DNA of 64,000 nt from an uncultured Deferribacteraceae bacterium. GTDB taxonomy: Bacteria; Chrysiogenota; Deferribacteres; Deferribacterales; Mucispirillaceae. Below, piece after piece: positions 19,124 to 28,513 of this stretch. The stretch's first letter is position 1. Each line of letters begins with the position of its first letter. Made by a program: the position numbers and the translations under genes. The stretch covers positions 1 to 64,000 of the forward strand of contig CAMQYS010000003.1 in the NCBI GenBank assembly GCA_947039395.1. Direction: 5' to 3'. The notes under the pieces are model-generated. The model was not told where the DNA came from. It saw only the letters and a list, made by a program, of their open reading frames with translations, and ran no database searches.

Positions 19124-19513
19124 ATAAACAATATGATCTGCTAGGTAAAGATAATAATCTCATACGCTTACTTTTAAAACTGTTGCGATCTATCTAAATA
19201 GAGTAAAATTGTCTTAATTATAAATAAATTATTAATTTATATTGCAAATAATACAATAAATCAATAGAATAAATGAGTTTAGATATTATGTAGTTATCAC
19301 CTTTTCATTTTTTAGATGATTATGAAGCCGTCTTAAAAGGTGTTGAAAAGATATTATATATATATTTGCAAAAATTATTAAACTTCTATAGAATAGCGCT
19401 GTCATTAATAATTAAGACATTTGTTTATTAGGTAGATGTTTTAAGGGAGTTTAGATGAGTAAAATTGTGAAATTAGTTTTAGCAGGAGTTGTTGTTGTGT
19501 CTGCGATCGGTTA
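19124..19513 (+). repeat. Downstream copy of the 390-bp duplication (native ccmE leader)
   Basis: This copy runs into the intact ccmE and is presumably the original. The roughly 330-base leader before the ATG contains no gene. Its conservation with the upstream copy outside coding sequence shows the duplication was recent or is kept by recombination. Confidence 0.85.
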
Positions 19514-19892
19514 CCTTCTTTTTACTGGACTGACTGGTCACACGATGTATTATGCAGAAGTTACAGAGTTGCTATCTGATCCGTCAAAATATAACTCTAA
19601 AGGAATGAGAGTGTCAGGTGATGTTGTATCTGATTCAGTTATAGAAAGTGAACTTAGTAAAAAAATGATTAAGTTTCAAGTAGTTGATGCACAAGGATCA
19701 TCTATGCATGTTGAATACGGTGGTGTTGTTCCAGATGCCTTTGAAGAGGGTGTTACTGTTATATTAGAAGGTAATTACGATTCTAAGAAAGAGGTTTTTC
19801 TTGCAAAAACTCTTCTAGCAAAATGTCCTTCTAAATATGAAACAGATGATCCGAACGCATACCCAGAAGAAGTTGTATCTAACACTAAGTAA
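19455..19892 (+). CDS. ccmE: Cytochrome c-type biogenesis haem chaperone CcmE, Cys (CxxxY) variant
   Basis: Residues 4-26 form a membrane anchor, followed by a periplasmic OB-fold domain (GMRVSGDVV, KFQVVDAQGSSMHVEYGGVVPD, LEGNYD). In most CcmE proteins haem binds a His in an HDExY motif. Here the equivalent position reads CPSKY, with Cys124 and Tyr128. A CxxxY type of CcmE is known from archaea and some sulfate reducers in atypical Ccm systems. Length 145 is typical. It leads a ccm gene run: ccmA follows after 226 bases. Confidence 0.92.
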   Translation: MSKIVKLVLAGVVVVSAIGYLLFTGLTGHTMYYAEVTELLSDPSKYNSKGMRVSGDVVSDSVIESELSKKMIKFQVVDAQGSSMHVEYGGVVPDAFEEGVTVILEGNYDSKKEVFLAKTLLAKCPSKYETDDPNAYPEEVVSNTK

Positions 19893-20118
19893 TATAATTG
19901 GTAGGTTTCTTTATACACTAAAACGGTTGTGATGAGTTAAGGTTTTATAAATGGATAGAGATTTTTGTATCTAATTCTATATAGATCTAGTTAACTAAAA
20001 CTTATATAGTGTATAAACTCTACTATATAATCTAACATATGCTTCTCTATTCATGCAGTTTTAGATTATGTTTTTTACGAATATAAGCTTCTATTAGTGG
20101 ATATATTAAGGAGTTATT

Positions 20119-20835
20119 TTGTCTAATAGTTTGATAGATATTGTAAATATCACAAAACAATATGGCCATATTAAAGCCTTAAGCGATATCTCTTTATCTA
20201 TAAATAAATCTGACTTCGTAACTATATTTGGAGCAAATGGAGCAGGAAAATCTACCCTTCTTAAACTTATCTCATTACAAAGCAGACAAACTTCAGGAGA
20301 GATAAATCTCGCAGGAGTACCGTATAAAAAGCTAGGTAACGCTTTTAAAAAAAGATTAGGAGTTATCTCTCATCAACCTTTTCTATATGAAAATCTAACA
20401 GCTTATGAAAATCTTCTTTTTTACGCATCTCTTTATAATATTAAATCACCTACAAAAATAGTTGATGAGCTTCTAAAGAGAGTTGATCTATATAAACGTA
20501 AAGATGATCTTATAAGAACTTATTCAAGAGGTATGTTGCAAAGAACATCAATAATAAGAGCGTTAATACATAATCCAGATATTATCCTTCTTGATGAACC
20601 GTATACTGGGCTTGACACTGTTGCATCAAAAGTATTAACATCTCTTTTAAAAGATCAGCTAAGCGATAGTAAAACAATTATTATGGTTACTCACGATATA
20701 CAAGTTGGATTAGAGTTATCATCTAAAATAGTTATAATAAAGAAGGGTAAAGTTGCATTTAATGAAAACATATCCGATATAGATAAATCAAACTTCGAAA
20801 ACATATATATAGAACAAGTTACAGACAAGGGATAA
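20119..20835 (+). CDS. ccmA: Haem exporter ATP-binding protein CcmA
   Basis: ABC ATPase of the CcmABCD complex, which releases holo-CcmE for haem delivery to apocytochrome c. It shows Walker A FGANGAGKST, signature YSRGMLQRTSI, Walker B IILLDEPYTGLD and the switch His in MVTHD. The 238 residues start at a TTG placed five bases after AAGGAG; no earlier start fits. The immediate neighbour CcmB makes CcmA the best reading among small ABC ATPases. Confidence 0.92.
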   Translation: MSNSLIDIVNITKQYGHIKALSDISLSINKSDFVTIFGANGAGKSTLLKLISLQSRQTSGEINLAGVPYKKLGNAFKKRLGVISHQPFLYENLTAYENLLFYASLYNIKSPTKIVDELLKRVDLYKRKDDLIRTYSRGMLQRTSIIRALIHNPDIILLDEPYTGLDTVASKVLTSLLKDQLSDSKTIIMVTHDIQVGLELSSKIVIIKKGKVAFNENISDIDKSNFENIYIEQVTDKG

Positions 20836-20845
20836 TATTTACTTT

Positions 20846-21523
20846 ATGACAAGTTATTTTAAAGCAATATATGCTATCTTAAAAAAAGATCTCATGGTAG
20901 AGTTTAGAACTAAAGAATCTATTAATTCTATGGCTGTATTTGGATTACTTACTGTAACTGTTTTCAGTTTTATACTTGATCCATCAAGCGATAGCAAGAT
21001 TGAGGTTGCAGGTGGAATATTTTGGATAGCAATTATATTTTCAGGTCTACTAGGGCTAGGCAAATCTATGTTGAATGAAGTTAATGGAGGAAATTTTGAA
21101 GCAATCCTCTTAGCACCAGTTGATTCAACATCAATATTTTTTGGTAAATTTATAGCAAACATGACATCAATGTTTTTATTAGAGATAATTATACTTCCGA
21201 TATTTTCTGTTTTTTACTCTATAAACATATTGTCTCATCCACTTATGTTGCTTATTTTATTTCTTACAACTTACGCTTTTTCACTGCTAGGAACACTATT
21301 TTCTGTGATCTCAGTCAAAAGCAGAAGTAGAGAAGCTATGTTACCATTACTTTTATTACCGATTCTTATACCAGTTATATTAGCTGCGATACTTTCAACA
21401 AATATTTTCGTAGCAGGTGACGATATAGTTGGAAGTTACAATTGGATAAAGATTTTATCGGTATTTAATATAATTTTTACAACTGTAATATTTGTAATAT
21501 TTCCATCTATAGTTGAAGAGTAG
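20846..21523 (+). CDS. ccmB: Haem exporter membrane protein CcmB
   Basis: A 225-residue protein with six hydrophobic segments. The N-terminus LKKDLMVEFRTKESI and the loop GNFEAILLAPVDSTSIFFGK are characteristic of CcmB. It is the membrane partner of CcmA in ATP-driven release of holo-CcmE. It starts 10 bases after ccmA ends, so the two are co-transcribed. Confidence 0.93.
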   Translation: MTSYFKAIYAILKKDLMVEFRTKESINSMAVFGLLTVTVFSFILDPSSDSKIEVAGGIFWIAIIFSGLLGLGKSMLNEVNGGNFEAILLAPVDSTSIFFGKFIANMTSMFLLEIIILPIFSVFYSINILSHPLMLLILFLTTYAFSLLGTLFSVISVKSRSREAMLPLLLLPILIPVILAAILSTNIFVAGDDIVGSYNWIKILSVFNIIFTTVIFVIFPSIVEE

Positions 21524-21579
21524 TTTTAAGAACTACTAATATTATTCATTAACTATTATTTTTATGAGGTTAGAATTAA

Positions 21580-22248
21580 ATGTTATCAAAAGTTTCTAGA
21601 GTATTTGATATACTCCTTATAATAGCCGTACCGATCGGTTTATATTTTGCATTTATTTATGCTCCTATTGAATATAAAATGGGTATAGTTCAGAAGATTT
21701 TTTACTTTCATGTTGCATCAGCGTGGGTAGGTTTTTTCGCTTTTTTTATAACTTTCTTGATGAGTATCATTTTTTTGATAAATAGAAAGTTTATATTTGA
21801 TGATATAGCAGAAGCCTCAGCAGAGGTTGGCTTACTGTTTACAACAATAGTTTTAGTCACAGGACCTATCTGGGCAAAACCAACATGGGGAGCATATTGG
21901 ACATGGGATCCAAGATTAACAACAACATTGATCTTATGGTTTATATATGTAGGCTATATTTTATTAAGACAGTTTATAGTAGATGTGAATCAACGTGCAA
22001 AATTTTCAGCAGCATTAGGTATTATAGGGTTTATTGATGTACCTATAGTTTTTCTATCTATAAGGTTATGGAGAACAATTCATCCAAATGTAGTACAAAA
22101 AGGTGGTGGTGGACTTCATCCTGATATGTTAACATCACTATTTGTTTGTCTAGGTATTTTCACTATTATTTATATAGCTCTTCTTCTTAAAAGATTATCA
22201 GTTAGTAGTTTAGAAAGACGCATATTAATAATTGAAGAAAAAAAATAA
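21580..22248 (+). CDS. ccmC: Haem-handling protein CcmC
   Basis: A six-segment membrane protein of the HemeHandling superfamily that loads haem onto CcmE. The tryptophan-rich periplasmic motif WGAYWTWDPR is at residues 103-112, and the flanking axial His residues are seen in FYFHVASAW (His44) and RTIHPNV. Length 222 is typical of CcmC; the much larger CcmF is not in the window. It follows ccmB by 56 bases with SD GAGG. Confidence 0.94.
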   Translation: MLSKVSRVFDILLIIAVPIGLYFAFIYAPIEYKMGIVQKIFYFHVASAWVGFFAFFITFLMSIIFLINRKFIFDDIAEASAEVGLLFTTIVLVTGPIWAKPTWGAYWTWDPRLTTTLILWFIYVGYILLRQFIVDVNQRAKFSAALGIIGFIDVPIVFLSIRLWRTIHPNVVQKGGGGLHPDMLTSLFVCLGIFTIIYIALLLKRLSVSSLERRILIIEEKK

Positions 22249-22278
22249 TTTGTTAAGAATATAAATTGAGGTATACTT

Positions 22279-22425
22279 ATGAAGAATATATGGTTTTTAA
22301 TTTCAGCATACTCTGTGATTTGGTTTTTGTTGGCATACTATTTCATAAAAATAGGCGGAAAGGTTAGATCACTTGAAAAGCGTTTAGCGTCTTTAGAAGA
22401 TAATGACGAATCAGAAAATAAATAA
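22279..22425 (+). CDS. ccmD: Small CcmD-like membrane protein
   Basis: A 48-residue reading frame directly after ccmC: one N-terminal membrane segment (WFLISAYSVIWFLLAYYFI) followed by a charged helix (KVRSLEKRLASLE). This is the shape and position of CcmD, the small subunit that stabilises CcmC-CcmE within CcmABCD. It has an SD (GAGGT) before the ATG and fills the gap between ccmC and the next gene. Sequence is too short for firm family assignment; context carries the call. Confidence 0.8.
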   Translation: MKNIWFLISAYSVIWFLLAYYFIKIGGKVRSLEKRLASLEDNDESENK

Positions 22426-22449
22426 GGCTATAAACTAGAGGCTCGTAAT

Positions 22450-23538
22450 ATGAAATTACCAAGTTATATAAAACTACCAAATCTAAGTCGCAATAAAATT
22501 ATAATTATAGTAATAGTTATTATATTCTTAATTATTGTGTTAATACCTAAATCTACTGATAAAGATATTGATAGTCTTAGTTTACAAGATGATAGTAGAT
22601 CTACAGATATTAAGGTGGAGATTGTTGATCGTGGAGTAGTCAAGGAAATCAATATCGTTCCAGGTGTTGCAGAAGCATGGGAAACAGTACCTGTTGCTAT
22701 TGAAACAAATGGGCTTGTTAATAAGGTTTATATTGATGAGGGAGATACTGTTAAAGTTGGTGATATCCTTCTGAAATTAGATACAGAAGAGTTAAAAGCT
22801 AATCTTGAAAGTAGCACAGTACAATTAAAATCTTCTAAAACAGATTTTGAAAGAGCGAAGAATTTATATGAAGGTAAAGCGGTATCTCAAAAATCATATG
22901 ATGATGCATACAACGCATTTCAAATAGCAGAAGCATCATATCGCGTTGCTAAAGAACAAGAGAGTAAAAGTGTTTTAAAAAGTCCTGTTAGTGGTGTAGT
23001 AGATATTATAAATCCTAAAGCTGGAGAATATATTAACGCTGGATATATTGTAGCAAATATTGTTGTTCTAGATAAACTAAAAATATATTTAGATGTTTCT
23101 GAACAAGATATACAGTTTCTCAAAATAGAAGATAATGTTTCTGTCTATCCAGCTGATGGTACAGGGAAAGACAATATTGTAACAGGTAAAATCAACTATA
23201 TCTCTGTTTCAGCAGATCCACAAACATTGACATATAAAGTGAGAGTTGATCTTGCAAATGCTCAAACAATCAGACCTGGAAGAATTGTTAGAGCTGAAAT
23301 AACTCAACGGGTTTTAAATGATACAATTGCAGTTAATTTATACTCTATTGTAAGTAGACGTGGTAAGAATTATGTATTTTTAAATGATAACGGTACAGCA
23401 GTAGAGAGAGAGGTTGTCCTAGGACCGATGATTAACGACAGAGCAATTATTTTATCTGGACTAGATGATGGCGATCAGCTAATAGTTAGTGGACAGCAAT
23501 TTTTATCTAACAACTCTAATGTAAAAGTAGTAGAATAG
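22450..23538 (+). CDS. RND efflux periplasmic adaptor (HlyD/AcrA family)
   Basis: An N-terminal membrane anchor (residues 14-30) is followed by a lipoyl half (GLVNKVYIDEGDTVKVGDILLKLD), a helical hairpin, the second lipoyl half (VLKSPVSGVVDIINPKAGEYI), then beta-barrel and membrane-proximal domains ending LDDGDQLIVSGQQFL. It links the inner-membrane pump of the next gene to an outer-membrane channel not in the window. It starts 24 bases after ccmD, so it may be read from the ccm transcript. Confidence 0.9.
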   Translation: MKLPSYIKLPNLSRNKIIIIVIVIIFLIIVLIPKSTDKDIDSLSLQDDSRSTDIKVEIVDRGVVKEINIVPGVAEAWETVPVAIETNGLVNKVYIDEGDTVKVGDILLKLDTEELKANLESSTVQLKSSKTDFERAKNLYEGKAVSQKSYDDAYNAFQIAEASYRVAKEQESKSVLKSPVSGVVDIINPKAGEYINAGYIVANIVVLDKLKIYLDVSEQDIQFLKIEDNVSVYPADGTGKDNIVTGKINYISVSADPQTLTYKVRVDLANAQTIRPGRIVRAEITQRVLNDTIAVNLYSIVSRRGKNYVFLNDNGTAVEREVVLGPMINDRAIILSGLDDGDQLIVSGQQFLSNNSNVKVVE

Positions 23539-23597
23539 AAAAAATAATAAGTAAATAAATCATCTAATGATTTTATATCTTTAAAATGGATTAGCTT

Positions 23598-26500
23598 ATG
23601 TTAATGACAGATATTGCGTTGAAATATCGTTCGACTATGTTTCTCTTAATGTTAATGATAATAATCTTCGGATCATTATCATATTCATCACTACCAAGGG
23701 AGTCTGAACCAGATGTTGAACTTCCATTCATAATCGTAAATACTATATACGCTGGTGCTTCTCCTGAAGATATAGAGACTCTTATAACTATTCCTATGGA
23801 GAAACAGTTAAAAGGTCTTAAAGGTGTCGAAGAGGTTATTGCATCAAGCTCTGAAAGTATATCAACTATAAGTATCGAATTCCAATCAGGAATGGATATT
23901 AATACCGCATTACAACTTGTGAAAGATAAAGTAGATCTAGCTGAGAGAGATCTACCATCTGATCTTGAAGAAGATCCATTTGTTGTTGAAGCATCAATGT
24001 CTGATTTTCCTATTATGACGATAGCGATATCAGGAAAAAATATTCCACAAGCTGATCTTAAAAAAATAGCTGATAGAATTGAAGATGAAATTGAAGGCGT
24101 TAGAGGGGTTTTAGAAGTAAACCAATCTGGAGGCCCTGCAAGAGAGATTTTAGTTGAATTTAATTATATAAGACTTCAAGCTTATAAAATTTCTATAGAT
24201 CAGATCGGACAAGCGATTAGAACAGAAAATATAGATATCCCTGGTGGATCAATAGATATTGGAAAAGGTAAATATCTATTAACGATACCCGGAACATATG
24301 AAAATATTAATGAAATGAAAAATATCATTATCGCTGTTAGAGAAAATAAACCTGTATATCTAAAAGATATAGCAACTGTTACAGATTCATTTGAAGATCA
24401 AGATACTTATGCAAGAATAGATGGCATAAGTGCGATAGCTTTATCTGTTAAAAAACGTCCTGGTGATAATGTTATTGAAATAGCAGCAGATATTAAAGAG
24501 ATATTACAGACATCTAAAGATAGACTCCCTCCCGTTGTTAGTTTCGATATTATAGTGGATAGATCAGATGAAATTCTTCTAATGGTATATGAACTAGAGA
24601 ATACCCTTCTAACAGGACTAATATTAGTTATCTTAGTTTTATTTCTCTTCCTTGGTGTAAGAAACTCTATTTTCACAGCGTTTGCAATCCCATTCTCTAT
24701 GATGATAACATTCATTATATTATATCTAATGAATATAACTTTAAGTATGGTTGTTCTTTTCGCATTAATTATTGCACTAGGAATGTTAGTTGATAACGCT
24801 ATTGTTATCGTTGAAAACGCCTATAGACATATGCAAAATGGTATGAATAGTGTAGATGCTGCAAAAGCTGCTGCAAATGAGGTTGGTTGGCCGTTGATAG
24901 GAGCTACTGCAACAAATATAGTGGCTTATGTACCTATGTTATTTTGGCCTGGAATTGTAGGCGACTTTATGAGTTTTATACCTATAACGATGATCGTAAC
25001 ATTAACTGCATCGTTCTTTGTAGCGCTACTATTTAACCCAGTTATCTGTGCAACATTTATGAAAGTTGGTAAAGGTAAAATTAGATCTGATGAAGATGAA
25101 GATTTCGGTAGATTTATGAGATTTTATATAAAAACTGTTCATTTTGCTTTAAACCATAGATTAAAATTTATTTTATTTACTATAGGAACGGTTGTTCTTC
25201 CTATAACTATATTTATTGCATCACCATTAACATTAGAGTTTTTTCCTCAATCAGATCCTCAAACGGTTTATTTTAATGTTGAAGCACCTCAAGGAACAAA
25301 TGCTAAGACAACATCAGATTTTGTAGAGATAATTGAAAATATGGTAGATAATGAAACAGAAGTTAGAAGTGTGCTAGGAGAGATTGGTGGAGCAGTTGGT
25401 AGTACATCAGGATCATTTTCAGGGGCTGGAAGTTCCTCAACACATCTTGGGCGAGTATCCTTAAAATTTCATGATTTTGCAGATAGAGAAGAATCATCAA
25501 CATCTGTAAGAAATAGAATTCGTGATAAATTAAAGGTCTTTCCAGGGGTGCTTATAACATCAGAAACACCAGAGATGGGGCCTCCAACAGGTAAACCTAT
25601 ATCTATAGAAGTATCTGGAGAAGATATAGATATACTTAAAGATCTATCTATGAAGATACAAGATGAAATAGCAGATATAAATGGACTACTTGATCTAACA
25701 GATGATCTTGTTTTAACTAAACCAGAGATTAGAATTGATGTTGATAGAGAAAAAGCAGCGTTACTAGGCTTATCAACACAAGCTATCGCTGCATCTGTTA
25801 GAAACTCTATGTATGGGCTGCTAGCTGGTACTTATAGAGAAGGCAGTGATGATTACGATATAAAGGTGAAACTACCAAAATCAGAGAGGCAGTCGATAGA
25901 AGATGTTAGAAACATGCGTATATCAACTAGTAACGGAAGTTACGTTCCACTTTCATCAGTAGCAAACGTTTATCTTTCAGCTGGTTACGGAACGATAACA
26001 CGAAATAATTTTAAAAGAGCTGTTAGTATAACAGGAGAGAATAGAGAAGATGTTTCATCAATTGATATCTTAAATGAGATAAAATTGAGATTGGCAGATT
26101 ATGATCTTCCGTTAGGTTACGATATCAATTTTACTGGAGAAACACAAGATCAAGAAGAAGCCGTTAAGTTTTTATCATTAGCGTTTATATTAGTTGTGTT
26201 CCTTATATTAATTGTTTTACTTCTTGAGTTTAACTCTGTTCCTCAAGTTATGATTATATTAGTTACCGTTCTACTATCCTTAGGTGGAGTGTTCTGGGGA
26301 TTACTTATAACACAAACAAATTTTGGAATAATAATGAGTGGAATAGCTATCATATCTCTTGCAGGAGTTGTTGTAAATAACGGTATTATTATGATAGATT
26401 TTACAAATAAACTTTTAGATCGTGGATATACTATAAGAAACGCAGTTGTACATGCTGGAGCTGTAAGATTTAGACCTGTTATGTTAACAGCGATCACTGC

Positions 26501-26741
26501 GATATTAAGCTTACTACCTATGTCTATCGGATACGGATTAGATATAAGAATTTTATCTATCGTGAACGGTGCAGAGATGAGTCAGTGGTGGGGATCTATG
26601 GCAAATGCTGTTATATTCGGTTTAGGTTTTTCTACTATGTTGACATTAGTTGCCGTTCCTATTCTATACTCTTTTACAAGAGGCGGATTAAAAGGCGATA
26701 TAAGAGAAGATATCACATTTAAAGAATGGTTAAAGTTTTAA
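23598..26741 (+). CDS. RND efflux transporter (AcrB/HAE-type family)
   Basis: A 1047-residue inner-membrane proton-driven exporter with 12 membrane segments and two large periplasmic loops. The N-terminus SLPRESEPDVELPFI and the segments ALGMLVDNAIVIVENAYR and SLAGVVVNNGIIMIDFTN (TM4- and TM10-type regions) are RND signatures. The TM4-type segment carries one Asp where AcrB has Asp-Asp. Substrate (drug, solvent or lipid) is not predictable. Pairs with the adaptor 60 bases upstream; no TolC-like gene nearby. Confidence 0.92.
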   Translation: MLMTDIALKYRSTMFLLMLMIIIFGSLSYSSLPRESEPDVELPFIIVNTIYAGASPEDIETLITIPMEKQLKGLKGVEEVIASSSESISTISIEFQSGMDINTALQLVKDKVDLAERDLPSDLEEDPFVVEASMSDFPIMTIAISGKNIPQADLKKIADRIEDEIEGVRGVLEVNQSGGPAREILVEFNYIRLQAYKISIDQIGQAIRTENIDIPGGSIDIGKGKYLLTIPGTYENINEMKNIIIAVRENKPVYLKDIATVTDSFEDQDTYARIDGISAIALSVKKRPGDNVIEIAADIKEILQTSKDRLPPVVSFDIIVDRSDEILLMVYELENTLLTGLILVILVLFLFLGVRNSIFTAFAIPFSMMITFIILYLMNITLSMVVLFALIIALGMLVDNAIVIVENAYRHMQNGMNSVDAAKAAANEVGWPLIGATATNIVAYVPMLFWPGIVGDFMSFIPITMIVTLTASFFVALLFNPVICATFMKVGKGKIRSDEDEDFGRFMRFYIKTVHFALNHRLKFILFTIGTVVLPITIFIASPLTLEFFPQSDPQTVYFNVEAPQGTNAKTTSDFVEIIENMVDNETEVRSVLGEIGGAVGSTSGSFSGAGSSSTHLGRVSLKFHDFADREESSTSVRNRIRDKLKVFPGVLITSETPEMGPPTGKPISIEVSGEDIDILKDLSMKIQDEIADINGLLDLTDDLVLTKPEIRIDVDREKAALLGLSTQAIAASVRNSMYGLLAGTYREGSDDYDIKVKLPKSERQSIEDVRNMRISTSNGSYVPLSSVANVYLSAGYGTITRNNFKRAVSITGENREDVSSIDILNEIKLRLADYDLPLGYDINFTGETQDQEEAVKFLSLAFILVVFLILIVLLLEFNSVPQVMIILVTVLLSLGGVFWGLLITQTNFGIIMSGIAIISLAGVVVNNGIIMIDFTNKLLDRGYTIRNAVVHAGAVRFRPVMLTAITAILSLLPMSIGYGLDIRILSIVNGAEMSQWWGSMANAVIFGLGFSTMLTLVAVPILYSFTRGGLKGDIREDITFKEWLKF

Positions 26742-26792
26742 CAATAATATATACTATATAACTATTACTACATTTATTATTCGGAGGCTTTT

Positions 26793-27119
26793 ATGAACAA
26801 GATATTACTAACATTAGTAATGTTATTTATTTTAACAGTATCATATTTTAATGTATATGCTTACGATCTATCAGAAAAAATGAATAAAAAAATAGAAACT
26901 TGGGTAGCTACAAAATATGCTGATCCTAAGTTTGATACTGATTATAAAATAAAAGTATACACAGATGAAGTTACTGCTTATGCATGGATAGAAGAAAATG
27001 CAAATAATAAAGCTGTATTAAAAGAAGTTATGCTTATGTACCCTCCAAAACTTTATGGATACAATATGTTAAAATTAATGTATCAACAGCAGTTACAGTT
27101 TAAAAATGACAAATTTTAA
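26793..27119 (+). CDS. Small secreted protein of unknown function
   Basis: 108 residues with a clear Sec signal peptide, probably cleaved after NVYA (residue 23), leaving about 85 residues rich in Lys, Tyr and Met (WVATKYADPKFD, LMYPPKLYGYNMLKLMY). It has no Cys and no domain I recognise. The SD is GGAGG and it lies 51 bases after the RND gene, so it may belong to that operon as a periplasmic accessory. Confidence 0.75.
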   Translation: MNKILLTLVMLFILTVSYFNVYAYDLSEKMNKKIETWVATKYADPKFDTDYKIKVYTDEVTAYAWIEENANNKAVLKEVMLMYPPKLYGYNMLKLMYQQQLQFKNDKF

Positions 27120-27313
27120 AAATTAATCTTGATACTTTTGTAATTATTGTATAAATTTAACATTCAAACTATATTTTATACGTTAAATGTATTTGTATGG
27201 TTTATCTCTATATAAGCTCTATATATATTGATAAATAATATATTTTATATTTTTATATGTTCAATATATTTGCAAATCGTATATACTGATAGATATTAAA
27301 TATATATTTGTAT

Positions 27314-27351
27314 GTTGGGGAAAAAATTTCCCTATGGGGGAAAAAATTTCT
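27314..27351 (+). repeat. Duplicated ribosome binding region before the aminotransferase
   Basis: Two near-identical units of about 18-20 bases, each GGGG(G)AAAAAATTTC followed by an ATG a few bases later, lie head to tail. The second ATG (27352) starts the aminotransferase; the first (27334) is in the same frame six codons earlier. The 200 bases further upstream are AT-rich without a recognised feature. Confidence 0.7.
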
Positions 27352-28506
27352 ATGTTAAAAAAATATCTACTAACTCCAGGTCCTACACAAGTTCCAGAAA
27401 CAGTATTGCTTGAAATGGCTATACCTATGATGCATCACAGAACATCAGAGTTTGAGTCTATCTTTTCTGAAGTTAGACAAGGGTTAAAAACTGTTTTTAA
27501 AACTGATAATGACGTATTGATACTCTTAGGTTCTGGCACTTTAGCTATGGAAGCAGCTGTTATAAACACTTTAAACGATGGCGATACAGCGTTAGTTATA
27601 AACGGTGGAAAGTTTGCTGAAAGATGGACACAACTGTGTAAAATGGCAGGTATTAATGTTATTGAATTAAAAATTGAATGGGGAGAGGCGGTAGATCCTC
27701 AAGATGTAAAAAAAATCCTAGATGAAACCCCTAATATTAAAGCTGTCTTAATGCAAGGAAGTGAAACTTCAACAACTGTTTATCATCCCATTAAAGAAGT
27801 TGCTGAAATTATTAATGATAGAGATAATACAATATTAGTAGTAGATGGTATAACATCTGTTGGAGTTCATGATACTGAAACTGATAGATGGGGTGTAGAT
27901 ATATTAATATCTGGCTCACAGAAAGCGTTTATGTTGCCTCCTGGTTTATCATTTATATCATTAAGTAAAAAAGCTTGGAGTATGGTTGATAAAAACTCGC
28001 AGAAAAAATTCTATATAGATCTTAAAAAAGAGAGAAAAAATCAAGAAAAAAATACTACAGCTTGGACTGCAGGTGTATCACTTATAATAGGGCTTAATAA
28101 AGTTCTTAAAATGCTTTTAGAAGAAGGGCTTGATAACGTTTTTAATAGACATAAAGTAAACGCTTTAGCAACTAGATCTGCTTGTACTGCTATCGGATTA
28201 AAATTGTTAGCTGAAAAATCTCCATCTGATGCTGTAACTGGTTGTTACCTACCAGCTGAAGTTGATGGAAAAGCGTTTGTTAAATATTTAAGAACTAAAT
28301 GTGGTGTTGCAGTAGCTGGTGGACAAGATCAGTTAGATGGTAAAGTGTTACGAATATCACATCTAGGATATCACGATCTTTTCGATACAATTACAGCTAT
28401 ATCATCTATTGAGATGGGGCTTATAAAGTTTGGTGCAGATATCTCTCTATCAGCTGGAGTTAAAGCTGCTCAAGAAATTTTTATAAAATATATACCAGAG
28501 AAATAA
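27352..28506 (+). CDS. Class V aminotransferase (alanine-glyoxylate/serine-pyruvate type)
   Basis: A PLP-dependent enzyme of the serine-pyruvate/alanine-glyoxylate branch. It begins KYLLTPGPTQVPETVL, the family N-terminus, has MHHRTSEFESIF, the PLP-binding Lys in ISGSQKAFMLPPGLSF, and a C-terminal RISHLGYHD. Relatives transaminate alanine, serine, phosphoserine or aspartate with glyoxylate or pyruvate; the exact pair is not readable. The ATG at 27352 gives the canonical N-terminus; 27334 would add six residues. hisZ follows after 7 bases. Confidence 0.88.
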   Translation: MLKKYLLTPGPTQVPETVLLEMAIPMMHHRTSEFESIFSEVRQGLKTVFKTDNDVLILLGSGTLAMEAAVINTLNDGDTALVINGGKFAERWTQLCKMAGINVIELKIEWGEAVDPQDVKKILDETPNIKAVLMQGSETSTTVYHPIKEVAEIINDRDNTILVVDGITSVGVHDTETDRWGVDILISGSQKAFMLPPGLSFISLSKKAWSMVDKNSQKKFYIDLKKERKNQEKNTTAWTAGVSLIIGLNKVLKMLLEEGLDNVFNRHKVNALATRSACTAIGLKLLAEKSPSDAVTGCYLPAEVDGKAFVKYLRTKCGVAVAGGQDQLDGKVLRISHLGYHDLFDTITAISSIEMGLIKFGADISLSAGVKAAQEIFIKYIPEK

Positions 28507-28513
28507 TATAACT

